The notes beneath the pieces are model-generated. The model saw only the letters and a program-made list of their open reading frames with translations, ran no database searches and had not been told where the DNA came from. A stretch of DNA of 64,000 nt, from positions 1 through 64,000 of the forward strand of contig JAALGZ010000052.1 in the NCBI GenBank assembly GCA_015227615.1, written 5' to 3'. A program made the translations under genes and the position numbers. The first letter of the stretch is position 1; every line of letters starts with the position of its first letter. Source of the DNA: Labyrinthula sp. Ha. Taxonomy: Eukaryota; Sar; Bigyra; Labyrinthulida; Labyrinthulaceae. Below are positions 24,046 to 35,000 of this stretch, piece after piece.

Positions 24046-25968
24046 ATGAACTACTTGTCACGTCATATAACCATATTTTACCTGCTTCAACAACTTCCAT
24101 CTTTTTCTGGTGAGTCAATATGTACTTCAAGAGCTCTAAAGAATTTAAATGCAGATAAATGTTTCTCTGAAATTCAAGAACAATTTAACTGGTTAGAGCA
24201 GTCCATTCCACAAGAAGATCAAACTTGTCGTTCAACCAAAACATTCTTTCTCTTTGATTCTTCTACAACTGTTAGAAAAACATGTAAAAGAGAAAAAAGT
24301 GAATTGGGAAAAACTTCAAAATGTTTGGAAGATGTACAGAAGAATTACATCAGGAATTACTTGAGCTTTACTGATATTTTTACTGGTGATGAGTTTGAAA
24401 CTCTTTTTTTTGCTACTGATACTATTCTAATGGAAAAAACTAGTAATGAATTATTTAATGCTGAGGAATTTGTACAAGATGTAAACAATTTCTTGGAAAC
24501 TGAGTACTTGGAAAATATCTTTACTGGAAATAATCAAGGATGGAGTCGTTCTTCAAAAGGATTTGAAGCAATTGCAAATATTCTTTCAGAAGAAAGTGAG
24601 GATAATGTTAGACCAGTAGTTGTTCTTTTTACTGATGGAAGAATAGAAAGAAGAAATGGAGGAATCTCAGCTGAAACAAAAGCAACAAAACAAGAAATTG
24701 CTAGACTTAGTAATCAATTCACTGATCTTCACGTGCATTGTGTTGTAATGAACTTAGATGGAGATAAATCGGAGAACTTTTGGAATAGTGATTTACTTTG
24801 TGATTCTAAGGATCTAGTTTTAGAAGCTCGACTTGATTCAGCAGATCTTTTTTTAGAATCCAAACGATTTGTTGAAAAATTAGCTTTTATTCATCAAAGA
24901 AATATACTTTGCAAGAACCCAGAGATTTTTGAAAGTTTTATTCCTAGTACAGCTCCAACATTTATTCCAACTCAATCTCCATCTACGACACCAACTACTC
25001 TTTCTCCTACATTTTCACCAAATTTTCCAATTCCATCTACTTCTCCAATTAGTTCACCTACACTTTCACCAAGTGGAACTCCATCTACATCTCCAACTCA
25101 TTCTCCTACTGAAACACCTACTGAGGCACCAACTTCATCCCCAACTGAACAACCAACTATAACTCCATCTACATCCCCATCTGAGTCACCTACATTACCT
25201 CCATCACATCAACCTACATTTAATCCAACTACACCAACTACTGGATCTCCTACATCGACTCCAACCTGCGCATTTGTTCAAGAGATTGCTGTATTTTCTG
25301 AAGAACAAGTTAGTTTGGATAACCTATGTGGAATAAATTCTTTCTTTGGAGATTTTCAAGCTGATCCAGAGCTTCGTTTTACAAATGTATTTTCACAAGC
25401 TCCTAATTTGGATGTAGTTGTGAGATGTCAATCTGGCGCTGAAAGTGCAGTCATTCAACATTTTGCAGATTCTGAACACTTCACATTGAATTTTCGTGAA
25501 ACAGCTGCAGGATTTTTATCTTTTGATGTTCCAGTTGGAGTAGATTTGCCCTTGCAAATTATTGTTGAAGAAGATGGAGAAGAAGTGGATGATTTAAATG
25601 GAGTATATATTTTTGCTATTGATATAGATGGAGAAATAGAAGGTGGAGTATTTGTGAAAGATAATATTACATTTTGTGAAGGTGAATTATTTTTTCAAGG
25701 ATCTGGAGTATTTGAGAATATAGATACTAATGGATGTTCAGGTTTTGAAGGAATAGGAAGTTTTAATATTGAAACTCCATCAGAAAATAGTTTGGGTTTA
25801 TTTACAAGTGCAGAAAGAAGTAGATCTGTAGTTAGAAGATTTTCTAGAGTAAGTCAAGGAAGTGTTATAGTAAGTTCTTTTTCAGAAGAGGATTCTGAAC
25901 AAGGTGCTTTACATAGAGTATTCTTGTCTTTTAGTAGAGATACTGATAGATGTCTTAATCAAGAGTAG
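24046..25968 (+). CDS. Secreted vWA-like protein with Pro/Thr/Ser stalk
   Basis: A 640-residue protein with three parts. Residues 1-22 are hydrophobic and end in SFSG, fitting a signal peptide. Residues about 60-295 resemble a von Willebrand factor type A domain: a strand ending FLFDSSTTV (about 68-76, a weakened form of the metal-site DxSxS motif) and VVVLFTDGRI (about 192-201), with several cysteines. Residues about 300-407 are a stalk of irregular S/T-P-T repeats, likely O-glycosylated. Residues about 408-640 form a cysteine-bearing domain I cannot name; no membrane anchor follows. Such Pro/Thr stalks between extracellular domains are common in diatoms and other stramenopiles, so a cell-wall or surface role is likely. 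It starts 290 bp after the dehydrogenase stop on the same strand. Ligand and exact function are unknown. Confidence 0.83.
   Translation: MNYLSRHITIFYLLQQLPSFSGESICTSRALKNLNADKCFSEIQEQFNWLEQSIPQEDQTCRSTKTFFLFDSSTTVRKTCKREKSELGKTSKCLEDVQKNYIRNYLSFTDIFTGDEFETLFFATDTILMEKTSNELFNAEEFVQDVNNFLETEYLENIFTGNNQGWSRSSKGFEAIANILSEESEDNVRPVVVLFTDGRIERRNGGISAETKATKQEIARLSNQFTDLHVHCVVMNLDGDKSENFWNSDLLCDSKDLVLEARLDSADLFLESKRFVEKLAFIHQRNILCKNPEIFESFIPSTAPTFIPTQSPSTTPTTLSPTFSPNFPIPSTSPISSPTLSPSGTPSTSPTHSPTETPTEAPTSSPTEQPTITPSTSPSESPTLPPSHQPTFNPTTPTTGSPTSTPTCAFVQEIAVFSEEQVSLDNLCGINSFFGDFQADPELRFTNVFSQAPNLDVVVRCQSGAESAVIQHFADSEHFTLNFRETAAGFLSFDVPVGVDLPLQIIVEEDGEEVDDLNGVYIFAIDIDGEIEGGVFVKDNITFCEGELFFQGSGVFENIDTNGCSGFEGIGSFNIETPSENSLGLFTSAERSRSVVRRFSRVSQGSVIVSSFSEEDSEQGALHRVFLSFSRDTDRCLNQE
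24940..25265 (+). repeat. Pro/Thr/Ser codon repeat encoding the stalk
   Basis: Within the vWA-like gene, about 325 bp are built from irregular six- to twelve-base units of the type CCAACT/CCTACT/CCATCT with TCA or TCT between, coding S/T-P-T-x-x. The irregular spelling shows it is not a recent microsatellite expansion. Confidence 0.8.
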
Positions 25969-28900
25969 AATAATATTATTTATTAGAATATTGGTTATTT
26001 AGATATTAACTATTTGATTAGGTTAAATATTTTTTATTAAAGAATATTTTCTGCTTAAGTTTTTTCTATTCTTTGAAATCTAGAACGAAAAATAGTTTTC
26101 TTGTACAGAAAATATTTATTTTTCTGTTTTACTAGTTTGATACCGCATTCTTCCTCGTCATATTTTCTTGTATAGTTCTTTTCGCAGTTTATGAACTTAT
26201 TTTAATAATCCATTAGATTATAAACTAAAAAATTCTATGTGAATCATATTTATAAACACAAAAACTTAAAATCTTCTTTTCTACTATAGCTAACGCTTTA
26301 GAATATTGAAATCTCGAACCTTTCCTAAATGAACTACTAGATGTAATTATTTTTTTGGACAAAGATATGGTTAATACAAAAAAAAGAATCAATTAAATAC
26401 ATTTTATATGTAAAATTAAGGAATATCTTTACTAAGGATTATCTCAATATCTTTACTGGTATTATTATATAATAGAAGAAACTTTAATGTTTATGAAAAT
26501 GATGAATAAAAAAAAATATTGTTTAAAGTCTAATGAAGAAATATGAAGGAGTAATGCATCTCCTATGCTTTTTTCTAACTGGTCTTGTCAGATAAAAATC
26601 AGTGAAAAAAAAAATCCAAAGATACAAGTAAATAGTTATACCATATCTAATGAGGTTTGAATGTACACTTCATGTTCTAAAAGCCTACATAATTAATTAG
26701 TTTCAGAACATCCATAAAGTTGAACATTAATGTTAAACCTGCTCTTGAGTGTGAGAAAATCCAATTAAGAGCCTTTACCATATATTAAATATAAAGAAAT
26801 TTTTTATAACGCAATGGAAATGTTTTAAAGTATGCAGAACACTTTAAATACTTAGATAAACCAAGGATTAGTTTGTTTGCTGCATTCATGTGTATGTCTT
26901 GTTTTTTTCTGAATCAACCAAATTACTATTGTGAAAAAAATATAATATACTTGAAAAAAAATAAGATACAATTTTAAAATATAATGTTATTCTCTCGTAC
27001 ATACTTTTTTCCCACTCCTTTGTTTAAATTATTTCTTTTTTCTTGTATTAAAGGTTAATAGTTTACTATTGAACTTATACCATTTTATCTAATGACGTGG
27101 TTTGATGTAAAAGTTATTCCAACTCAGAAGTTGGATCTGTAACAATAAATATACATTTCTTAATATCATATGTTGAAGAAAGTTTAAGCAACATGTACAG
27201 AGTAATTATGTTTTATGTTTCTGTAGATTATTCTTCTATTTGATGTTGTTATACTTAGTTTTTTTTTTTTTTTCTGAATCTCTTTGGTTTCAACGTTCAG
27301 TTGAAAGACAACACATTACAGTTGTCACTGCCTTAAAAATACTTAACTGCATCTTTCTCAAATACCAAGCAAGCATTTTGCGTAGCTCATGGTAGATAGT
27401 TTGTGGGATTCTGTTCATATGTAATTTACAGGAAGGGGTGCATCTTTGTCCTTATTTTGTAGCAAGTTTAGTTATCAATGGAACCTGTCTTACAGTTTTT
27501 TCCCGTTTTCCTCTAAGTAGCAATAAATATAAATATCTATTTAGGATATTTATTTTGTCTTACCAATAGAAACTTTAAATAGCTAAGAAATAACCTAAAA
27601 TAGGTTCAACCTTATTCAGAAAAACAGTTCTCACGCAGCTGAACATATCATACCACTACGTAGAGATATTTATTTATTCCTAAATTTTGGCACTACGGAT
27701 GAATAGCTCTAAATTCCATAATAGATTTTGAAACTTCATTTTTTGAAGAAATTTATAGGAAGTATGATAAGAAAGCTTTAACAACAGTTGCTACTCTGGA
27801 ACTGTGACTATTTGAGTCGATTACCTCATACCTGATGCTGATTGGGGTTAAATTTATCTTTGAGTATTTTTCGATATATGATCTAACCAAATTACAGGAG
27901 TTAACAAAAACGGTTCTTCCTGGAGAAATCCGTAGTTCAAAATCTTTCGCATTATTAAGTGTTATAGCCTTTTCACGAAGGTTAGGCACTGGAAATAGCT
28001 TATCTACAGTCATACCGAGAAGAAAGATGAATTATAATGTCAAGGTTTCGTCTTCATCTGCATGTCCTCCCAATATAATTAAAAAAATTAGTGAGAAATA
28101 TAAGTATGAAAACAAGAACGCATATGTTTCTAAGTTTAATACTAATAATATTTCTGTGACAAATTAAGCTTTTCGGGTTCACAGACTTCAACACTTTTTA
28201 TCTGTGAATGAAGTAGGTTTTATAAGAAAAAGTTAGAGATTCTAAAAAGCTGGAAATTATGGTAGCTAACTTAACCCGTTCCATGCCAATATAATGCCCC
28301 CATTAAATATCTTCAAACTAATTTCTCGATATTGCTTTTCTTGTTTTTACCTTTTGAAAACTTCGTGCATGTTTCTTATGAAAGAAACAAATTACTCTGT
28401 ATAATTTTGTCTTGCCATGCCTTGTTGAATCCATTTCTGCTAAATTACCATCTAACACATTAAACAACCGATAGCAGTATACCATTAATGTCCTCTCACT
28501 ATCAAACTAATACTACCAAAGTACAAAATAAATCTAGATTTTTCACTACATATTGCTTTACCACGACCGATCTTCAAATATTGTATGCAGCCATTTTCTC
28601 AAGTACTTTTTCTTCGACGAGATTTTTTGCTCTAATGACTCAGAATATCTTTTTTCTTAGCTAAGTTCCAAACCTCCAGACCAAACTCTTCTAAAGTGCT
28701 CAATTTTGCTTTTCTCTCGCACAACCATACTGTATTCTAAACATCCATTAATCTCCTGAGCTAAGTAGGGTTTTGCTCTCCAAGTATAGAATCCAACGTT
28801 TTTGTAGTAATAGCTGGGGTTTGGCCAAAAGTTCTTGCCAAAGTTGAGCTCATCACTACTATTAGACAGCATTAAGCACATTTTCTAAGAGCAAGAGGCA

Positions 28901-29998
28901 AGAAAACTGCCTCTGTTCTCTTAATGACGTCTATTTCTGTTTAGTTGTGACCTAGGGTCTGTGAACTTATATTAAATGGTTCTTGATGCCTGACCCTTAA
29001 TTTTGAAGGCAAGCACCTACTGCAACCTACAACTGTTTTCTTAGTAACATTCTTCAATTGCTTATGAAAATTTCTTTTAATGTCCTTTTCTTTCCAAAGT
29101 TTTATATTTTAGGCCAAAGATTTAAATGCCGTATAGTGGCTTAACAGGATAGAGGTAATCTCGGATTTTTGTAATAGGATGAAATTAAATGTAATCGTTA
29201 GTTCTGAGTGAGTATATCGAGCTTAAGTTGTGAATTTCGTATTTATTTTCAAAGAGATCTGTTTCTTAGATCATAAGGGATATATGGTGAACAAACCTAA
29301 TAATGAATCATGTAGTTTCTCGTGAGACGAGTGTTATTTCATTAACTCCTTAAAGTTTCGCTGAGATATCTCCGATCAACCAATTCAGTCTATTGAACAA
29401 AGACAAAAAGGTGTTGTGTACAAAGAAAAAGCGTACATAATCTATCTAAAATTTATATTAAAGCGCATAAAATACTGCTTTTATAAAGACACTACATTTA
29501 TACTAGCAGCGCTTTGAAGAAAGCACCACGAAAGAAGAGATGTCATCTAGATATAATTTCAAACAACGGCAGGACAAAAACTATTAAAACTATGTTTCCA
29601 ACAAATACAAAAGCATATAATGGGATTATAATTTGCAAGGGTATAGAAATAATAAATGGGGTTTTGCATCAGTTATATCTTCCTTATTAAACGGAAGGCT
29701 TTTCAACCTCCGAGTGAGCCCCCTAAAAAAATAATAAATATTGTCAATACAAAAAAAGTTTTCGGGACACCATGATAACTTGATCATTCTACTCGTATTG
29801 ATAGTCTCGAATGAGATTTTTTTTCTCGAACAAAAAACATAAACTCGTCAAGAGAGTTCCAAAACCACCTTTGGCTTGTTTAAAACAGCAGACCATTTTT
29901 TTAATACGGGAAACAAATACTGGTTATGTGAACAAAAAAAAAACAGTAGTTTTTTTAAACTCTGCCTGTCTTATATATATTAAAACAACAAACTACCT
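25969..29998. other. Intergenic, no recognisable gene
   Basis: About 4 kb of AT-rich DNA with many homopolymer A and T runs (for example about 27258-27274). Open frames of up to 110 codons occur (27835-28167) but show no family motif. No RNA gene or named transposon could be supported. Confidence 0.55.
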
Positions 29999-30739
29999 TT
30001 AGTAAAGCTTTTTCTCTTCATCTTCAGATTCCTCACTTTCTTCACTAACAACTTGATAACACAGTTCATTTGGAAACGGTACTAATTCATAAAACCTTTC
30101 CTTTACTAAATCTTCAAACTCTGTAAAATCAAATTTAAATAACCTAACTTCAGCAGTTTGAAATATTTCATATTTTGGTTTTGGCATCATTCTTCTTAAA
30201 ATTCCTTTATGCGCAACAACTCCAATATTTTCTTCTTCTCTACTATATAAAAAATGTATAAAATTTCCAAGTCTTAATCTAATCGCCCTTTCTCTAGTTT
30301 CTTCAGAATCAAAAATTTTTGGATCAACTTTAAACCAATTTTCTTCAAGAGAAGAAAAATCTACATGTGGAGTTGTTTGATTAAAAAGTTCTTTCAACTC
30401 TTTTCTTGTTTTTCCGGTATCGCATGGTCGATTTCCAGCGTATGATTCTTGCAGGGAAGAAATTGGTAATACTCGAATATTCTGATTCTTAAAACCTTCA
30501 AGACAAGTTTGAATACATCTTGTAAGTGGTGAAGTTAATATGATATCTAGATTTATCTTCACACCAGTTTGATTGGGAGATTGGGAGTGAATTTTGGGAA
30601 GTAAGGGGTTTGAGGAAATAGAAGATGCTTGTTTCATACCTGCAAGGGTTAGAGGAGGATCGGGTATCGAAAAATCATCATTTATATTATGTTCACCTTG
30701 ACAATGTCTTATAAACCAAACCTTTTTTTCATATTTCAT
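29999..30739 (-). CDS. Histidine phosphatase (phosphoglycerate mutase-like) family protein
   Basis: Branch of the histidine phosphatase superfamily, whose members form a phosphohistidine intermediate. The catalytic set is complete: the RH motif in FIRHCQGEHN (R11, H12), the second arginine in SPLTRCIQT (R74), the acid in LQESYAG (E98) and the second histidine in VVAHKGILRRM (H177). The usual third residue G of the RHG motif is Cys here, as in a number of eukaryotic members. The arrangement with DPPLTLAG (27-34) resembles the plant and protist phosphoglycerate mutase-like proteins. At 246 residues it is of normal length; it ends with an acidic, serine-rich tail (about 230-243). No signal peptide is visible, so a cytosolic enzyme is likely. 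Substrate cannot be told from sequence. It is divergent from the oxidoreductase gene, sharing a 268-bp intergenic promoter. Confidence 0.87.
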   Translation of the reverse strand: MKYEKKVWFIRHCQGEHNINDDFSIPDPPLTLAGMKQASSISSNPLLPKIHSQSPNQTGVKINLDIILTSPLTRCIQTCLEGFKNQNIRVLPISSLQESYAGNRPCDTGKTRKELKELFNQTTPHVDFSSLEENWFKVDPKIFDSEETRERAIRLRLGNFIHFLYSREEENIGVVAHKGILRRMMPKPKYEIFQTAEVRLFKFDFTEFEDLVKERFYELVPFPNELCYQVVSEESEESEDEEKKLY

Positions 30740-30788
30740 GTTTTGACTTCTTTTTGCTTTTTTTTGTATTACTTACCCGAATATACTA

Positions 30789-30982
30789 CCGGTTTATCGG
30801 AATTAAACCGGAAGTCGATAATAAAACACGGAATCTCCGCCTTAATCACGATATTTTCAAACGATTCGTATATCTTAGCACAACTAATATGTACAAATAG
30901 AACAGAGTTGTGATTTCCGATTATAATTCCGATATTCCGTTAGTTTGATAACTATTATCAGAATTCCGATAAAGATAATCGG
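30789..30982. promoter_or_regulatory. Shared divergent promoter with CCGAT/ATCGG palindromes
   Basis: The spacer between the phosphatase and oxidoreductase start codons holds a perfect inverted repeat CCGGTTTA-(7)-TAAACCGG (30789-30796 and 30804-30811). It also holds an exact inverted pair TTATCGGAATT (30794-30804) and AATTCCGATAA (30962-30972), with further copies AATTCCGATA (30925-30934), TTCCGATTA (about 30914) and ATAATCGGAA (about 30975). The CCGAT core thus occurs at least five times in under 200 bp, in both orientations. Clustered palindromic sites in a bidirectional promoter suggest binding by a dimeric transcription factor; this is inference. Confidence 0.5.
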
Positions 30983-31007
30983 AAAAAGAATAGATTGTAA
31001 GAAAGAT

Positions 31008-32086
31008 ATGGTAAAAGCAATTGTTGCAACAAAGCAAGGAGCGTGGAAAGAAAGTCTTGAAGTACAAGAACACCCTGAAGATGTTTTTGAAATTTCTAAT
31101 GACCAAGTTCTTATATCTGTCAAATACGCTGGACTTTGCTTTCCCAATATCTTGGTTGTTGAAGGAAAGCATGCAATGTCTAAACCATTTCCTCATGTTC
31201 CAACAGATGAAGTTGCAGGTATAGTTGAAAAAGTTGGGTCAGAGGTTAAGAATCTGAAACCAGGGGATTTTGTCTTTGGAACATGTCTTTCTGGAGGACT
31301 TTCTGAAAAGGCAATCTGTGCAGCGGAAAACTTGTACAAGGTTAATCCAGGGCCAAGTGGCCCTAATAATGGTACATTACTGAAGATATTTTATTTCTAG
31401 AGAGTTTGAAGAAGTTAGCAGGTTTTGAAGTAAATTATGGAACAACGTATCATGGATTAGTTCACATTGGAAAAGTAAAGAAAGGAGAAGTTGTTTTGGT
31501 TCTTGGTGGCTCTGGTGGTGTTGGTATGGCGTGCATAGACCTTGCTAAGGCGCTTGGATGTAAAGTAATTGCAGCGGCATCTACAGATGAAAAATTAAAA
31601 GCATGTAAGCAACAAGGTGCTGACGAAGTCTTGAACTATTCAAAAGAAGATTTAAAAACTGGTTTGAAAAGAATTGGAGCATATGGAAAAGTTGATGTTG
31701 TTTTTGATCCGGTTGGTGGAAAGTTCTCGGAACCAGCTTTGAGATCTCTTGCATTTCATGGTCGATTTCTTGTAATTGGATTTGCCTCTGGAGGAGCAAA
31801 TCCTAAATCTGGCATACCAAAGATTCCTTTGAATTTAGCTTTATTGAATGAAAGAGAAATTTTAGGTGTATTTTGGGGACCTTGGAGACTAAGAAAAGGA
31901 AATGGAGAAAAAAATAGAAAAGCTATGGAAGACATGATCTCGATGATAAATGAAGGAAAATTGAATCCTACAGTTAGTAGAGTGTATAACTTTACAAACT
32001 ATGAAGGAGCATTTAATGAAATTATGGGAAGAAAAGTAATTGGAAAAGTTTTAATTGAACCTACATTTGGAAGTGGTAAGCTTTAA
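31008..32086 (+). CDS. MDR-family quinone/zinc-less oxidoreductase, one tiny intron
   Basis: Medium-chain dehydrogenase/reductase of the NADPH quinone oxidoreductase type. The N-terminal GroES-like half reads VPTDEVAGIVEKVGSEV and KPGDFVFG; the second half has the Rossmann nucleotide site VLGGSGGVGMACIDLAKALG and VDVVFDPVGG. No structural-zinc cysteine cluster is present. I choose the ATG at 31008 because the family homology begins MVKAIVATK; an upstream in-frame extension to 30945 has no family character. The two halves are in different frames, with a GT...TTTCTAG segment at 31372-31400 (29 nt) whose removal gives 349 residues. An alternative donor at 31357 (44-nt intron, 344 residues) also keeps the frame and gives a spacing nearer the family norm. 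Divergent from the phosphatase gene. Confidence 0.88.
31372..31400 (+). other. Probable 29-nt intron (or 44 nt from 31357)
   Basis: The segment starts GTACATTACT and ends TTTCTAG, is not a multiple of three, and contains an in-frame stop if retained. Removing it joins the nucleotide at 31371 to AG at 31401-31402 to form a Glu codon and restores the oxidoreductase frame. The 5' end matches that of the intron in the EHD gene (GTACAT). The competing donor GTGGCC at 31357 cannot be excluded. Confidence 0.7.
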
Positions 32087-35000
32087 GTTACAGAACTATT
32101 TATTTCCTCTTCGTTTTTTCGGGTTCATTGGTTAAGTCTACTTCCAAATCTCTTATGGCTAAGTACTTCAAATGGCATTTATAATTTGAGTTGGAACTGA
32201 AATGAGCCTGTATAACATGGTTTAAAAACAAGGGATTCATGTCTCTAATTGAGAGCAGTGGTTTTGGATATTAACTAAACTCGTTTAGTTATTCGTCTGA
32301 GTGCAATTACTAACATTTAATCATTCTTATAGGGCCAAAGTGCTTCAGCTTTGGGACAAAACCATTATAACTTGATCAAAAAAAAGGGATTTCCAAACCT
32401 GAACCTGAGTTGCAAGACTCTGTTTAAGAGACTTGCCTTTTTTTACTTTTTCTAAGTTACAGTTGTCTATAACATAGATTTTTAAAAATCCGTTGTTTCT
32501 TGTTTACATTCTGTAGATCAACAGATGTGCTGTTATATTCTTAATTTTCAAGCATATTAAATATGTCTATATTAGCATTGACAATCATGGATATATCAGG
32601 CAAAAAAGGTCTTGTAAATATGGACCAAAATTTTTTTCCAGCAACTTAACTCAAACGTATTCTTGCTTAAATGATCTAGATCTGTGATTTATTGTAAGTA
32701 GAATCCAAAATATACTAGAACGTGCAATAAATCTTAAAGTGGCTCATTCTCAGCAAATTCTTCAAGTATTTTTATAATTCCCAGATCCAGATTCTCGAAT
32801 GGTTCAGTAAAAATTGTTGGAATATGGCCTGCATGCCCCAAAGTACAACTTAGTATGTGTTTATTCATATAATGGATCAGTTATACCCAAATCTTGGATT
32901 CCTTAGCCCCTAAGAGCAAGATAAAAAAAATTACCTTAAGAGAAGAGATAAAAAAAGCCGAGAAGAGACAAGACTTACAGTTAAGAAAAAAGCCTAAACT
33001 TTTCTGCCTAAATGGTTAGTTTTCAGGTACTTGGATGCCACTGCGAGTTGTGATTGTAGGGCCATGCCTCAGCATATACAACAAAATGAGTTGTTTACCA
33101 AAAAAAATCGTTTCTAGAATTCTTAGAAAAATGTGTGATATGGTCTCTATCAGCTACTATCAAGAAGATGATGACTAAGTTACTTGTTTTTGGTGCAGTT
33201 CTTCATGGGGTAAATAGAAATTAAGCAGATGAGCTCATTCTAACCTAATTGATTTACACAATCAAGATCTCAGACTTGTTGAATTTCGGAAACTGGCAAG
33301 ATTTGATGCTTCATTAATCATAATGGGTTTTCAGATAGCTATCTATGTATTAGTTCACTTGATCCATTTGTTTAATTGCTCTTATTTGTAATATTTCCTT
33401 GTTGAATACTTGCCTGGATAGAATTTGTTAATCTGGTTTCGGATATTTACTTAGGATTCAAATAGTATGATACTTCCTATATAGAGCTAGGCACTTTACA
33501 ATTTACTTCAATTCGTTAGAATTCCTGTTGCTATTGAATTTTCAACTAGTTTTTTTTAGAATATTGCGTAGGTGCTATACTTCTTCCTATACTATAAGAA
33601 ATGAAAGAAATTAAATATTATACATGAGAGCAGTGAAGTGTAGAACTCTTATAGGTGTCTGCAATTAAATATAGTATCACTTTTAACTTGAGGATATGGA
33701 AGTAAAATCAAAATAATTACTACAGGATTCGCATCAATGGCATGCAACTTGGGGATTGCTTGGTCCACATAGATCATCCCAAGCTCGGTCATTGAGCAAG
33801 AGAATAGGAGATATCATATCCGGCCATAATGATGGCGCTCTAGATTCTAAAATTTTAAATCTGAAAATCCAGTTCATTACATTTTTGAAAATAGACAACA
33901 TAAACCAAGATAATGGACATGAGTACAGTTTTCAAACATCATCACTCTAATAATACGAGCATATGAAAACATAAGTCGCGAAAAGGCTCTGTATAATCGC
34001 TTAAAACAAGTGATTTTAGTGGTAATGCTTACTTGGCTCTAGCTGTGATTGCTGTTCTTCATAAAAAGAACCAAAATTTAATATATACAAAAAATGTGCT
34101 TTGATTCGGTTGCTCTCAACTTTTCTTTCATTGGCCAATCGCATGAAAACTTTCATGAATTTTCTCTGTGCCTAGGTGAAAAAAGGATATCCCTAGTATC
34201 GGTAATACTGTATGGGTCATGTGATGAAATTTAGTAACGATAATCTAGAATTATAAATAATTGGTTTCTATGGTTGACAACTTCCTGGAAAAGGAGAGGG
34301 GGGCCTTTTCGTATGAAATCTTGGATAAAACATGATCAATCTGAGCCACAACCTAGTTTAAGAATTCCCAGAACTTAGCATTTTAGGTTTCATATGACAC
34401 TGGAGTACCTTATAGGTTAAAAAAAAATAGGATTAGTAATGTTTTCAATAATTTAACAATATTACAGGCCTCAAATACTTTTGGAATAATTCTTAAGAAT
34501 ATATATATTTTTTTCTTTCTACTGGAACATAGCGTATCTTATGAACATATTCTATTTAGACACATTCTTAGACAAGCTATGTTTCGCCTTGTAAGTGTTA
34601 TTTTCATGAAGCTTTCTACTAGTATTAGAGCAATTTAATTGGTTCGGTATACTTAAATGATAACAGCATGAAACTTTTGAAAGCTTATGACTATAATTGA
34701 TGGAACATAGGTGGCTCAAAATGACTTTCTTACCAAAATTATCGATAATAAAGATTATCGCATGCTGTGGTTAGATCCTAGTAGAGAACCAAATACTTCT
34801 CATCCTCCATAGAAAAACAGCCTATTACATGGATTTTTTCTCAAAGGATCGGGCGTGCAATCTACTTATAATAATTTGTACCATTTTTATATATGGTTCT
34901 AAGCAAATGTGCGTAGAAGGAGTGCTGAACTATACTCTTCATATACTTTGGCGGAGCCTTATGATATCGTGTGGTCACAACCTCATTATGCTGGAAAACT

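Noticed and set aside
27835-28167. Open frame of 110 codons
   Set aside because: No motif, another open frame overlaps it on the opposite strand, and no promoter or gene context supports it.
28657-28881. Minus-strand 74-codon frame, considered as a 5S rRNA or short gene
   Set aside because: No 5S internal-promoter sequence and no protein motif.
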